Of a DNA stretch of 64,000 bases, positions 54,246 to 63,273 are shown piece after piece. Made by a program: the position numbers and the translations under genes. The notes beneath the pieces are model-generated. The model saw nothing but the letters and a program-made list of their open reading frames with translations. It had not been told where the DNA came from and did not search any database. Source of the stretch: Clostridiales bacterium (GTDB lineage: Bacteria > Bacillota > Clostridia > Oscillospirales > CAG-272); NCBI GenBank assembly GCA_021202555.1, contig JAJQCT010000011.1, forward strand, positions 1 to 64,000, given 5' to 3'. Positions within the stretch are counted from its first letter, which is position 1. Each line of letters starts with the position of its first letter.

Positions 54246-54246
54246 C

Positions 54247-54981
54247 GTGAGATTTGACATAATGACGCTTTTCCCCGAAACGGTGCGCGCCGTACTCGAT
54301 TCGAGCATAACGGGACGCGCGCAGAGCGCGGGGATAATCGAAATCAACACATATAACATACGCGATTTTTCGCGAGACAAGCACAGGCGCGTGGACGACA
54401 CGCCCTACGGCGGCGGATTTGGAATGCTCATGATGCCCGAGCCTGTCGTCGAATGTCACGACGCGGTGATGAAAACAGTTCCCGAGGGCGCGCGGGCGAT
54501 AACGCTTTATATGTCGCCTAAGGGAAAGTTATTCACGGAGGAAAAAGCGCGCGAGCTTGCCGAAAATTACGACGATATAATCATTCTCTGCGGACATTAC
54601 GAGGGGGTTGACAGGCGCGCGCTCGACCTTACGGTAGACGAATACGTCTCCGTCGGCGATTATGTGCTGACGGGTGGCGAAATTCCCGCCTGTATAATAG
54701 CAGACGCTGTTTCGCGCCTCGTTGACGGGGTGCTTGCAGACCCCGAATGCTACAAAAACGAAAGCCTCGGATTTTCGGAGAGCGAAGGCTCTCGCCTTCT
54801 CGAATATCCGCAGTATACAAGACCCCCAGAATTCAGGGGGCTGAGGGTGCCCGAAATTCTGCTTTCGGGAAATCACGAAAAAATTGACGAGTGGCGTCGG
54901 CAGGAGGCGGTTCGCGATACGGCTCGGCTTCGTCCCGACCTGCTTTTGCACGATAAGAACGGCGTGAACGGCGAAAAATAA
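54247..54981 (+). CDS. trmD: tRNA (guanine37-N1)-methyltransferase
   Basis: 244 residues. The knotted SPOUT methyltransferase begins RFDIMTLFPETVRAV. SAM-binding motifs are LCGHYEGVDRRALD and SVGDYVLTGGE, and YTRPPEFRGLRVPEILLSGN is the conserved C-terminal part. It methylates G37 and prevents frameshifting. The start is GTG at 54247, matching the family N-terminus; a TTG at 54226 inside rimM is less likely. Confidence 0.95.
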   Translation: MRFDIMTLFPETVRAVLDSSITGRAQSAGIIEINTYNIRDFSRDKHRRVDDTPYGGGFGMLMMPEPVVECHDAVMKTVPEGARAITLYMSPKGKLFTEEKARELAENYDDIIILCGHYEGVDRRALDLTVDEYVSVGDYVLTGGEIPACIIADAVSRLVDGVLADPECYKNESLGFSESEGSRLLEYPQYTRPPEFRGLRVPEILLSGNHEKIDEWRRQEAVRDTARLRPDLLLHDKNGVNGEK

Positions 54982-55000
54982 GCGCGGGAGGTGAGAATCC

Positions 55001-56899
55001 TTGACGAAAAAAAAGAAAAAAGCCGGAGGCGGCATAATCTCGGGGCTTTTCACCTCATATGATCGCCTTGAGACGGCGTGGGAACGCGGCGCGATTTACA
55101 GCGCCGTATCCTCGTTTTTCACCTCGCCCGCGATGCGGAAATTCCGCGTTTCCGTCTCGCGCTCGCTTGAGAACAGCCTGCTTGTGCGCTTTTTCACGTT
55201 CATCTTTTCATCCCTGCCGAAAATAACGCTCCGCACATACGGTGTCTTTATATTTTCCTCGGGATTTTATTCGCTCATAGTCTACGCGATAAAAAATGTC
55301 GCCTCAACTCTCACCTCCGAGCTTGACGCGCTCATTACGGGAGTGCTTCTGATTTTGCTGTCCTTCCCGCTGCTTTTATCGAAAAAAACGCTGTCGGAGG
55401 CGGCTCTCGGAAGCAAAATCGGCTCGTATATCGCCTTCGATATGCTCGGATTCTGGCGTGAGGGCGCGGGAGCGCGCGAGGGCAGACATGAAAGAGGCGA
55501 CATCGCCATGCTTCTCGGGCTTCTCGTCGGGCTTCTGTCGTTTAATTATGATGCTGCCATAGTCCTTTTCGCGCTTCTGATTCTTGTAATTTCGGGAATT
55601 GTTTTTATTCGCCCCGAGGCGGGAATCGTAATGCTTTTCGCAGCCTTTCCGCTCATGAGCGAGACATTCGCCGAGTGCGCTGTGATTACAATACTTTTAT
55701 CATACATATTCAAGCTCGCGCGCGGGCGCAGAACGCTTAAATTTGATATTGCCGACACCGTATTTGCGATTTTCGCGCTGCTTCTTCTTTTAGGCGCCGC
55801 CGTAAATTACGGCGCGGGAACGGATTTCGGCGGGAATTATGCGCTTCCCTTGTTCGCTCTTTCGTATTTTCTCGTGAAAAATCTCATGAATGATGAAAAG
55901 GAACGCGGAAGAATGCTTCGCGCGGCGATTTTCGGCGGCTCGCTGCTCGCGGTACTGACGCTTCTTTATAAGCTTTTGGGGGTCGGCAGCATATCGCTTG
56001 ACGGCATATCGTCGGACGTGCTTGCCTCAAGGGTCGGGATTTTTGATTCGATTCTCGGCGCGACCGAAGCCCTCGCCCCGTATATGGCGGCGATGATGAT
56101 AATAATGCTCGCCTACGTCAGCATACGCGGACACGGCTTTGCGGCGGCGCTGATTTTTCTTGCTGCCGCTGCTGTGGCGGCGGTGCTTTTAGGCTCGCGC
56201 GGAATCTGGCTCGGCATAATTTTCGGCATATTCGTGCTTTTTGTCGCGGCGGGCAGGCGCTTTGTGCTTTTCCCCGCGGGAATTATGTCGCTTCTTTGCG
56301 GAGCGGCGCTCATATTCGACGACACGGCGTATTCGGCGTATCTTTTCTCGATGCTCGATATATCGGAGCTTTATACCGTTTCGCGCACGATTGTTAGACA
56401 GAATACGCTCGCATTGATTTCCGAAAATGCGCTCGGCGGCATTGGTGTGGGAGACGGAATTTTCGCCTCGATTTACGACGGATATTCGGCGGCGGGGGCA
56501 TACGCCTCCGACAGCGGCAATCTTTTTCTTGAGATAACGTCAATGCTCGGAATTTCGGGGCTTATCGTGTTCATCGCCGCAATTCTGCTCTTTCTGATAA
56601 AATCATTTACCGCAAACGAGCAGTGCGATACTGCAAACGCCCGTATGCTCGCGGGCGCGCCGGCGGCGGGAATTGTCGCCATGATTTTCTGCGGAATGAC
56701 GAGCTACATATGGGCTGATTCCATGATGTTTCTCGGATTTGTGATGCTGCTCGGCTTTTCTGCCTCCTCGTCATCGAAATCCGGAAATTATGAGGCTGCG
56801 GGAGACCCCGAAAGCGACATATCCGCAAGGCGCGACGTGAGGCTGCGCGGATACGTATACGGGAGCGCGAGCGACGCGTCGATTGACGTAAAGCTTTGA
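55001..56899 (+). CDS. O-antigen ligase/polymerase-like (Wzy/RfaL fold) membrane protein
   Basis: 632 residues. A cytoplasmic N-terminus (~80 residues) is followed by about twelve membrane segments. A large outside loop with SRGIWLGIIFGIFVLF and TLALISENALGGIGVGDG resembles the O-antigen ligase family loop. Gram-positive members join or polymerise secreted glycans such as capsule or teichoic-acid-like polymers. The start is TTG at 55001 with GGGAGG 8 nt upstream. The two DUF4330 genes that follow suggest a joint envelope function. Confidence 0.85.
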   Translation: MTKKKKKAGGGIISGLFTSYDRLETAWERGAIYSAVSSFFTSPAMRKFRVSVSRSLENSLLVRFFTFIFSSLPKITLRTYGVFIFSSGFYSLIVYAIKNVASTLTSELDALITGVLLILLSFPLLLSKKTLSEAALGSKIGSYIAFDMLGFWREGAGAREGRHERGDIAMLLGLLVGLLSFNYDAAIVLFALLILVISGIVFIRPEAGIVMLFAAFPLMSETFAECAVITILLSYIFKLARGRRTLKFDIADTVFAIFALLLLLGAAVNYGAGTDFGGNYALPLFALSYFLVKNLMNDEKERGRMLRAAIFGGSLLAVLTLLYKLLGVGSISLDGISSDVLASRVGIFDSILGATEALAPYMAAMMIIMLAYVSIRGHGFAAALIFLAAAAVAAVLLGSRGIWLGIIFGIFVLFVAAGRRFVLFPAGIMSLLCGAALIFDDTAYSAYLFSMLDISELYTVSRTIVRQNTLALISENALGGIGVGDGIFASIYDGYSAAGAYASDSGNLFLEITSMLGISGLIVFIAAILLFLIKSFTANEQCDTANARMLAGAPAAGIVAMIFCGMTSYIWADSMMFLGFVMLLGFSASSSSKSGNYEAAGDPESDISARRDVRLRGYVYGSASDASIDVKL

Positions 56900-56922
56900 T
56901 TACGACTGACGGAGGTAACATT

Positions 56923-57396
56923 ATGACCGAGAGCGCAAAGAAAAAGGACGCGGCGGACGGTCGTCTGCGGGGCGCATTCCGCGTAACGGCGGCGGACGTT
57001 ATTATAATCGCGCTCGCAGTTATTATTGCTGTCGGGCTTTATGCGTATCTTTTCGGCGGAATTTCCGTCGGCGAGACGGATGAGATAACATTTGTCCTGC
57101 GCGTCGAGTCCGTCAGGGAAGAATTTACGGACAGAATTTCCGTCGGAGACGGCGTTTACCGCGCCTCGGACGGCGAATATATAGGCACTGTGAGCGCCTA
57201 TGAGATTCAGAACTCGTCGGCGAGCGAGCCTGACAAATCAGACCTTTACGTCACGATAACAGCGACGGCGGAGGTCGGGGACGACGGTATATGCGTCATA
57301 TCGGGCACGAAGATTCTCTCGGGCAGCGACTACAGATACGAGCTTCGCACGACGGATTTTTATTTCGAGGGCGGAATCGTCAGCATTACGAAATAG
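56923..57396 (+). CDS. DUF4330-family envelope protein
   Basis: 158 residues. A short basic cytoplasmic N-terminus, one membrane helix (~26-46, VTAADVIIIALAVIIAVGLY) and an extracellular beta-rich domain (GETDEITFVLRVESVREEFT). The family is common next to O-antigen-ligase-like genes in Clostridia; the function is unknown. GGAGG precedes the ATG. It is co-transcribed with the genes on both sides. Confidence 0.85.
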   Translation: MTESAKKKDAADGRLRGAFRVTAADVIIIALAVIIAVGLYAYLFGGISVGETDEITFVLRVESVREEFTDRISVGDGVYRASDGEYIGTVSAYEIQNSSASEPDKSDLYVTITATAEVGDDGICVISGTKILSGSDYRYELRTTDFYFEGGIVSITK

Positions 57397-57440
57397 TGCG
57401 CGGCTGTGACTTTCGATAAAATGAACGGGAGGTTTTGAAA

Positions 57441-57965
57441 ATGGCGAAAAACGAGAGCGGAGGCAGGCGATTCGGAGCGCTTGACGCATTCGTGATACTT
57501 CTTTTAGCGGTTGCGGTCATAAGCGTCGCGTCAAGGTATCTTCTGACGGATGAAAACGGGATTCTCGCGTCCTCGCACGAATCGGTTGAGGTCGCCGTTG
57601 CCGTTCTGATTCAGGATCTTCCGTATACGTCCTCGGGCGTTTTCACGGAGGGGGCGATTTACTATCTGTCCGACGGCGAGACACAGCTCTCGGAGGGGAC
57701 GGTAATATCCGATTTCACGGAAACGCCCGCCGAATATTATACCGAAAACGAAAACGGAGAGCCTGAGCTTTCATACGCGAGCGGGGACTATGCGAACATA
57801 GACTGTCGGGGGCTTTTGCGCGTGACGGGATATTATAAGGACGGCGTATTTATGATTGGCGAGGGAGAAAGTGCCGCCCCGCTTGTTGCGGGAATGTATG
57901 TGACAGTCGTAAACGGCACGGTGTCGGAGAGCGCGCTTGTGACGGATATAACGCCGATCTCGTGA
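57441..57965 (+). CDS. Second DUF4330-type envelope protein
   Basis: 174 residues with the same plan as its upstream neighbour: basic start, one membrane helix (AFVILLLAVAVISVASRYLL) and an outside beta-rich domain (ESVEVAVAVLIQDLPYTSSG). An acidic insert (TPAEYYTENENGEPELS) sets it apart. GGGAGG lies 8 nt before the ATG at 57441. It is probably a diverged duplicate. Confidence 0.8.
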   Translation: MAKNESGGRRFGALDAFVILLLAVAVISVASRYLLTDENGILASSHESVEVAVAVLIQDLPYTSSGVFTEGAIYYLSDGETQLSEGTVISDFTETPAEYYTENENGEPELSYASGDYANIDCRGLLRVTGYYKDGVFMIGEGESAAPLVAGMYVTVVNGTVSESALVTDITPIS

Positions 57966-58039
57966 CCTCGCTTTGAAAAATCGTGAAATTAGACATAAAA
58001 AAGCGGAGTTTGCCGCCGCAAATACATGAAATTCTACCA

Positions 58040-58068
58040 TTGCGTTTTCGCCTTTTTTCTGATATAAT
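58040..58068 (+). promoter_or_regulatory. Promoter of the HPr gene
   Basis: TTGCGT 58040-58045, 17-bp spacer, TATAAT 58063-58068, ~50 nt before the ATG at 58122. Confidence 0.75.
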
Positions 58069-58121
58069 TATACCCATCAAAAAATACGCGCTTTTGCGCG
58101 AAAAATTTTCGGAGGAGAGGC

Positions 58122-58385
58122 ATGATTTCTCGCAGTGTAAGAGTTGAAAATAACATGGGACTTCACGCTAGACCCGCTACTTATTTCATACAAAAGACCA
58201 ACAGCTACCAAAGCTCCATATGGATTGAGTGCGAGGGCGGCAGGGTGAACGCAAAGAGCCTTCTCGGCGTTCTTTCGCTCGGAATAAATCAAGGTATGGA
58301 AATAAGTCTCATCGCCGACGGTGACGACGAGGAAGAGGCGGTCACAGGTCTGGCATCGCTTATACAGCAGGGATTTTCCGAGTAG
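58122..58385 (+). CDS. ptsH: HPr-family phosphocarrier protein
   Basis: 87 residues with the HPr fold. The active-site His lies in GLHARPAT at about residue 17, and the regulatory serine in NAKSLLGVLSLGI at about 46-48. HPr relays phosphate in the sugar phosphotransferase system, and its serine form works with CcpA in catabolite control. The retained His argues for HPr rather than Crh, but no other PTS gene is nearby. AGGAG precedes the ATG. Confidence 0.9.
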   Translation: MISRSVRVENNMGLHARPATYFIQKTNSYQSSIWIECEGGRVNAKSLLGVLSLGINQGMEISLIADGDDEEEAVTGLASLIQQGFSE

Positions 58386-58461
58386 GGGCGAGTCGGGCTG
58401 CGCACGCAAAAGGGTCTTTGCCAATGCAAAGGGCGGCGGCAAAATATTTTATTCGGGTAAT

Positions 58462-58485
58462 CGGGCGCGTCGCAGTATGCGCCCG
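58462..58485 (+). terminator. Terminator after the HPr gene
   Basis: CGGGCGC/GCGCCCG stem followed by TTTCACGTTTT. The T run is interrupted, so it may be partial. Confidence 0.6.
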
Positions 58486-58516
58486 TTTCACGTTTTCGAC
58501 GGGGATTTTTGATTGA

Positions 58517-60388
58517 ATGAAACGAACGGGCAGCAAGGAGAGGGACGAGAGGCTCGACAGGCTCTTTTCGGAGGCGTCGGAGCTTCCCTTATCCCCGGGC
58601 GTATATATAATGCGCGACCGGGGAGGAAAAATCATCTATATCGGCAAATCCCGCGCGCTTAAAAACCGCGTCTCGCAGTATTTCGCCGACACGACCCATG
58701 CGCCCAAAACGGAGCGTATGGTTGCGTCCGTCGCGCGATTTGAGACTATCGTGTGCGAGACGGAGATGGAGGCGCTCACGCTTGAGGCGTCGCTCATAAA
58801 GCTTCATGAGCCGAAATACAATATCAAGCTCAAGGACGCGAAGGCTTATCCGTATATAAAGGTCACTGTCGGCGACGAGTTTCCCAAAATCATTATGACG
58901 CGGCGGCGCGGAGGCGAAAAATCAACCGAGGCACTTTATTTCGGTCCATATTCGAGCGCGTCGGCGGTGCGCGATATACTGAAATCAATAAATCACGCAT
59001 TTCGCCTGCCGCGCTGCGGGCGCGAGTTTCCGCGCGACGTGGGACGTGTCGGAAACTGCGTATACGAGCAGATGGGCGTATGCTCTGCCGTCTGCCGCGG
59101 GAATATCACGTCAGAGGAATATAAAGAAAATATCAGGGGCGCGGTTTCGGTTCTGCGCGGTGACATCTCACACGCCGCGCGCGAGCTGGAGCTTCGGATG
59201 AAGGCGTATTCGGACGCTGAAAATTTCGAGGCGGCGGCGCGCTGCCGCGACAGCATATCGGCTCTTTCCCGCCTGCGCGAGCGCCAGAATGTCGTCGCTG
59301 CGCCCGACTGCGAGCGCGATGTCATCGCATTCGCCGGCGGGATTGCGTCGGTGCTTGTAATAAGAGGCGGAGCCGTCGCCGACAGACAGGATTTTGAGAC
59401 GGGAGACGCGGAGCTTGACGAGGGCGGAATGACGGATTTTATCACGCTTCTTTATTCGTCGCGCGAATATATCCCGCATGAGGTGCTTCTTGCATTTGAC
59501 GCGGACGGCGGCGTGACGGCGCTGCTTTCCGAATATCTTACGGAGCGCGCGTCGCATAAGGTGACGGTGCGTGTTCCCGAGCGCGGCGAGGGGCGCAAAA
59601 TGTGCGAGCTTGCGCAGAAAAACGCCGAGCACGCGGCGAAAATGGCTGCGGCAAAGGAAAAGCGCAGCTCGGACGTGCTTATTCGTCTGTCAAGTCTGCT
59701 CTCGCTCGAAACGGTGCCCGAAAGGATTGAATGCTACGACGTTTCAAATCTCGGCTCGGAGCATATCACAGTCGGAATGATTGCGACTGACGGCGCAAGC
59801 TTCAAAAAATCCGCCTACAGGCTCTTTAAAATCGAGGGGCTAACGGAGCCGGACGATTACGCCTCGCTCGCGGAGGCGATAAAGCGCCGGCTTTCACATA
59901 AGGAATGGGAATACCCCGACCTTATTCTGACTGACGGCGGCATCGGTCACGTCCATACGGCAGCGGAGGCGGTCTTGAGCTCTGGCGCGGACATACCCGT
60001 GTTCGGAATGGTAAAGGACGAGCATCACAGGGTGCGCGCGATTGTGCGCGGTGACGGCGGCGAGGTGTCGATTGTGAGGGAGCCGGAGGTTTACAGGTTC
60101 ATATACGGGCTTGATGAGGAGGTTCACCGCTTCTCGATAACGGCTATGCGGAAGGCAAAATCGAAAACGATGAAAAAATCCTCACTGACATCAGTATCCG
60201 GAATAGGTGACGCGAAATCGAAGGCAGTAATGGAGCATTTCGGCACGATGAGGTCGCTTCTTTCGGCGGGTGTTGACGAAATTGAAAAGGTTCACGGAAT
60301 ATCGAGGAAAAACGCGGAGGATATATATATTTTCCTTCACGGCAAAAGCGAAACGGAGGTGCGGGGAGATGAGAATAATAACGGGTGA
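58517..60388 (+). CDS. uvrC: Excinuclease ABC subunit C
   Basis: 623 residues. The N-terminal GIY-YIG nuclease has SPGVYIMRDRGGKIIYIGKS, and a UvrB-interacting segment follows in the middle. The C-terminal RNase-H-like domain has ECYDVSNLGSEHITVGMIAT and DLILTDGGIGHV, then two HhH motifs (SVSGIGDAKSKAVMEHFGTM...VHGISRKNAEDIY). It makes both incisions in nucleotide excision repair. The start is ATG at 58517. It overlaps rsmD by 20 bp. Confidence 0.96.
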   Translation: MKRTGSKERDERLDRLFSEASELPLSPGVYIMRDRGGKIIYIGKSRALKNRVSQYFADTTHAPKTERMVASVARFETIVCETEMEALTLEASLIKLHEPKYNIKLKDAKAYPYIKVTVGDEFPKIIMTRRRGGEKSTEALYFGPYSSASAVRDILKSINHAFRLPRCGREFPRDVGRVGNCVYEQMGVCSAVCRGNITSEEYKENIRGAVSVLRGDISHAARELELRMKAYSDAENFEAAARCRDSISALSRLRERQNVVAAPDCERDVIAFAGGIASVLVIRGGAVADRQDFETGDAELDEGGMTDFITLLYSSREYIPHEVLLAFDADGGVTALLSEYLTERASHKVTVRVPERGEGRKMCELAQKNAEHAAKMAAAKEKRSSDVLIRLSSLLSLETVPERIECYDVSNLGSEHITVGMIATDGASFKKSAYRLFKIEGLTEPDDYASLAEAIKRRLSHKEWEYPDLILTDGGIGHVHTAAEAVLSSGADIPVFGMVKDEHHRVRAIVRGDGGEVSIVREPEVYRFIYGLDEEVHRFSITAMRKAKSKTMKKSSLTSVSGIGDAKSKAVMEHFGTMRSLLSAGVDEIEKVHGISRKNAEDIYIFLHGKSETEVRGDENNNG

Positions 60389-60926
60389 GGCGAAGGGGCG
60401 GCGGCTTGAAACGCTTGACGGCGAGGAAACACGCCCGACGTCGGAGCGCGTCAAGGAAGCGATGTTTTCAATGATACAGTTCGATATTGAGGGCAGGCGC
60501 GTGCTTGATCTTTTCGGCGGCTCGGGTCAGCTCGCGCTTGAGGCGCTTTCGCGCGGCGCGGAGTATGCCGTTATAATCGATTCAAATCCCGCCGCCGCCG
60601 AGGTCATAAAGCGAAACGCGAAATCAACGCGCCTTGACGCGCGCTGCCGCGTGTCGGCGACGGAATACGACGCATTTCTGAAATATGCCGCGGGGCGCGA
60701 AAGCTTTGACATTATCTTTCTCGACCCGCCCTACAAAAGCGATTTCATCCCGCGCGCGCTTGCGCTTATTGATTCGGGCAAAATCGCGAAGCCGACCTCG
60801 CTTTTGATATGCGAATACGATTCGGGCGATATTTTCGGGGGCGACGAGAAGCTTTCGTCAAAATACAAAATACTTAAAACGGGCGTGTACGGCAGGGTGA
60901 AAACAGCCGTAATCGCGCCGATATGA
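60369..60926 (+). CDS. rsmD: 16S rRNA (guanine966-N2)-methyltransferase
   Basis: 185 residues starting MRIITGEAKGRRLETLDGEE (typical RsmD N-terminus). LDLFGGSGQLALEALSRGA is the SAM-binding motif and FLDPPYKSDF the catalytic DPPY. It modifies the 30S subunit. The start at 60369 lies inside the end of uvrC and has GGAGG upstream. coaD follows 25 bp later, a conserved pair. Confidence 0.94.
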   Translation: MRIITGEAKGRRLETLDGEETRPTSERVKEAMFSMIQFDIEGRRVLDLFGGSGQLALEALSRGAEYAVIIDSNPAAAEVIKRNAKSTRLDARCRVSATEYDAFLKYAAGRESFDIIFLDPPYKSDFIPRALALIDSGKIAKPTSLLICEYDSGDIFGGDEKLSSKYKILKTGVYGRVKTAVIAPI

Positions 60927-60951
60927 AATCGGAAAACGGAGAGCTGACGAC

Positions 60952-61449
60952 ATGAAAACTGCTGTATATTCGGGGAGCTTTGACCCGGTGACAAAGGGAC
61001 ATATCGACATTATCCGCCGCGCGGCGCCGCTTTTTGAAAGGCTCATTGTCGCCGTGTGTGCGAATACGGAAAAAAGCGGGGGAATGTTCTCGCCCGAGGA
61101 GCGGCTTGCGCTCGTTAATGCGGCGCTTGACGGAGAGGGGCTCAAGCCGGAAAATGTCACGGCTGAAATCTGCACCGGAATGCTCGCGGATTTCGCAAGG
61201 GAGCGCGGCGCCGGATATATCGTTCGCGGCGTGAGGGGCGGCGCCGAATACGAGTATGAGGCGGAGCTGGCGAAAATAAATTTGGAGATAGGCGGACTTG
61301 AAACGATTTTTCTCCCCGCAGCCCCCGAGCTTGCGCATCAAAGCTCGACTTTTGCGCGCGACATGATACTCTACGGCAGGGCGGAGCTTGCGCTGCCGAA
61401 GGGAGCGCTGGCGGCGCTCGGAAAAATAAAACCGAATATGGTGAAATAA
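60952..61449 (+). CDS. coaD: Phosphopantetheine adenylyltransferase
   Basis: 165 residues. The nucleotidyltransferase motif GSFDPVTKGHIDIIRRA is at the start (TxGH), and AGYIVRGVRGGAEYEYEAEL, FLPAAPELAHQSSTFARDMI mark later active-site loops. It performs the fourth step of coenzyme A synthesis. It ends in a strong terminator. Confidence 0.96.
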   Translation: MKTAVYSGSFDPVTKGHIDIIRRAAPLFERLIVAVCANTEKSGGMFSPEERLALVNAALDGEGLKPENVTAEICTGMLADFARERGAGYIVRGVRGGAEYEYEAELAKINLEIGGLETIFLPAAPELAHQSSTFARDMILYGRAELALPKGALAALGKIKPNMVK

Positions 61450-61464
61450 AGCGATTTTCAGCCC

Positions 61465-61505
61465 AGCGGGCGCGCTTGCCGAGCTTTTCGGCAGACGCGC
61501 CCGCT
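61465..61505 (+). terminator. Terminator of uvrC-rsmD-coaD
   Basis: Outer stem AGCGGGCGCG/CGCGCCCGCT plus inner TGCCGA/TCGGCA, followed by nine T. Confidence 0.9.
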
Positions 61506-61598
61506 TTTTTTTTATCGTTCCGTCGTCCATTACACGCAATTTTGTCGCCGCTATAAGAAAAAAATCGGAAAAAGGCACCCCTTTTTTGATTTTCCCTA

Positions 61599-61627
61599 TT
61601 GACAAGGGGCGCCAAAGGGGCTATAAT
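61599..61627 (+). promoter_or_regulatory. Consensus promoter of the division cluster
   Basis: TTGACA 61599-61604, 17-bp spacer, TATAAT 61622-61627. Both hexamers are perfect. Confidence 0.9.
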
Positions 61628-61646
61628 AACAATGTAAATGGCGCGA

Positions 61647-61661
61647 AGTGGTGCGTAGTGG
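61647..61661 (+). promoter_or_regulatory. Likely MraZ operator: two AGTGG boxes
   Basis: AGTGG at 61647-61651 and 61657-61661, exactly 10 bp apart, just after the -10. MraZ binds direct GTGG-like repeats with this phase in other bacteria and represses its own operon. Confidence 0.65.
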
Positions 61662-61750
61662 AGCAAAAATGCATTGAAACTGAGCAAAATCGGCGCTCTT
61701 TGCCGCCAAAAGGCGATATTATAAAATCGGAGAGAGGAGACGCGGCGGCG

Positions 61751-62176
61751 ATGAAGTGGTTTCTCGGCGAGTACCGGCAGGTAATGGATGCGAAAAACAG
61801 AATATTCATACCCGCAAAGCTCCGCGAGCAGCTCGGCGACGTCGTATACGTCACGCGCAATGTTGATTTCTGTCTCTCCGTATATTCGGAGGAGGGCTGG
61901 GAGGCGTACTGCGCCAAGCTCTCCGCGCTTCCGTCCTCGGAGGGAAGCGAGCTTTTGCGATTTGTCTTTTCGTCCGCTCTGGACGCAAGGCTCGATTCGC
62001 AGGGACGAATAATTCTGACGCCCGTGCTTCGCGATTACGCGGAGCTTAAAAAGGATATATATGTAATCGGCGTCGGCGACCACGTTGAGATATGGGATAA
62101 GGACAAGCGCGATGCAGACAAGACAGAGGCAAAGGAAGCGGATCTGATAAGCTTCATGAGAAAGCACAACTTCTGA
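61751..62176 (+). CDS. mraZ: Transcriptional regulator MraZ
   Basis: 141 residues with two SpoVT/AbrB-like folds: LGEYRQVMDAKNRIFIPAKL and later FSSALDARLDSQGRIILTPV. It forms a ring and represses the division cluster. The frame extends upstream of 61751, but that ATG fits the family N-terminus (MxxFLGEY). The upstream region carries its probable operator. The stop and rsmH start overlap (TGATG). Confidence 0.93.
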   Translation: MKWFLGEYRQVMDAKNRIFIPAKLREQLGDVVYVTRNVDFCLSVYSEEGWEAYCAKLSALPSSEGSELLRFVFSSALDARLDSQGRIILTPVLRDYAELKKDIYVIGVGDHVEIWDKDKRDADKTEAKEADLISFMRKHNF

Positions 62177-63216
62177 TGGGGAAAAGAGATACGCGCGGAA
62201 AAAAGGATACTGAATCCGCCGAAAAACTCACGGCGGCGGGAAGACATGATTACGGGAGCTTTCGGGAAACGGCGGGCGGACCTGCGCCGTTTTCCCATAT
62301 GCCCGTTATGCCGAAAGAATCAATTGACGCGCTTTCAATCAAGCCCGACGGGATATACGTTGACTGCACGGCGGGCGGAGGCGGTCACTCCGAGCTGATA
62401 GCGAAAAGGCTGTCGGGCGGACGCCTGATTTCAATAGACCGTGACGATGAGGCAGTCGCCGCGTGTGAGAAAAGGCTTGCGCCCTACGGCGGCACAGTGT
62501 CGGTAGTACGCGGAAACTTCCGCGATGTCAAATCGATACTCGCGGGCGAGGGAATAGATAAAATTGACGGTTTTTTAATAGACCTCGGCGTAAGCTCGCA
62601 CCAGATAGACACGCCCGAGCGCGGATTTTCGTACATGGCTGACGGACCGCTCGATATGAGAATGTCGCGGGACGGCGGCAAAACGGCGTTTGATGTCGTA
62701 AACGGATACACCGCCGACGAGCTGACAAGAATATTTTACGAATACGGCGAGGAAAAATTCGCGGGAAGAATCGCGCGGCGCATTGCGGCGGCGCGGGAGA
62801 CATCCCCGATTAAAACGACGCGAGAGCTTGCGGGACTGATTCTTGAGGCGGTGCCGAAATCATCCGTTCCGAGAGGCTCACACCCGGCAAAGCGTGTATT
62901 TCAGGCGATACGAATCGAGGTAAACGGCGAGCTTGACGTAATCGAGCCGACGCTGCGCGATGCCTGCGGAATGCTTTCCGTCGGTGGCAGAGCTGCGGTG
63001 CTTACGTTTCATTCGCTCGAAGACCGCATCGTGAAAAGGACATTTTCGGATATGTTCACCGACTGTGTATGCCCGCCGGATTTTCCCGTATGCGTGTGCG
63101 GTCACAGAGCGACGATGAGACAGGTCACGAAAAAGCCCGTGACGGCGGGCGAGGAAGAAATAAATGCAAATCCGAGGTCGCGCAGCGCAAAGCTTCGCGC
63201 AGCGGAGAAAATCTGA
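62176..63216 (+). CDS. rsmH: 16S rRNA (cytosine1402-N4)-methyltransferase
   Basis: 346 residues. The family core begins at HMPVMPKESIDALSIKPDGI with the SAM-binding VDCTAGGGGHS, then FLIDLGVSSHQID and HPAKRVFQAIRIEVNGEL. The first ~38 residues, basic and polar (MGKRDTRGKKDTESAEK...), are an unusual extension; an internal ATG just before PVMPKES might be the true start. It follows mraZ in the conserved order. Confidence 0.95.
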   Translation: MGKRDTRGKKDTESAEKLTAAGRHDYGSFRETAGGPAPFSHMPVMPKESIDALSIKPDGIYVDCTAGGGGHSELIAKRLSGGRLISIDRDDEAVAACEKRLAPYGGTVSVVRGNFRDVKSILAGEGIDKIDGFLIDLGVSSHQIDTPERGFSYMADGPLDMRMSRDGGKTAFDVVNGYTADELTRIFYEYGEEKFAGRIARRIAAARETSPIKTTRELAGLILEAVPKSSVPRGSHPAKRVFQAIRIEVNGELDVIEPTLRDACGMLSVGGRAAVLTFHSLEDRIVKRTFSDMFTDCVCPPDFPVCVCGHRATMRQVTKKPVTAGEEEINANPRSRSAKLRAAEKI

Positions 63217-63273
63217 AAGAAGATAAAAATGCGTCCATGACGCGAAAGGAATACCAAATGAAAGGATATGGCA

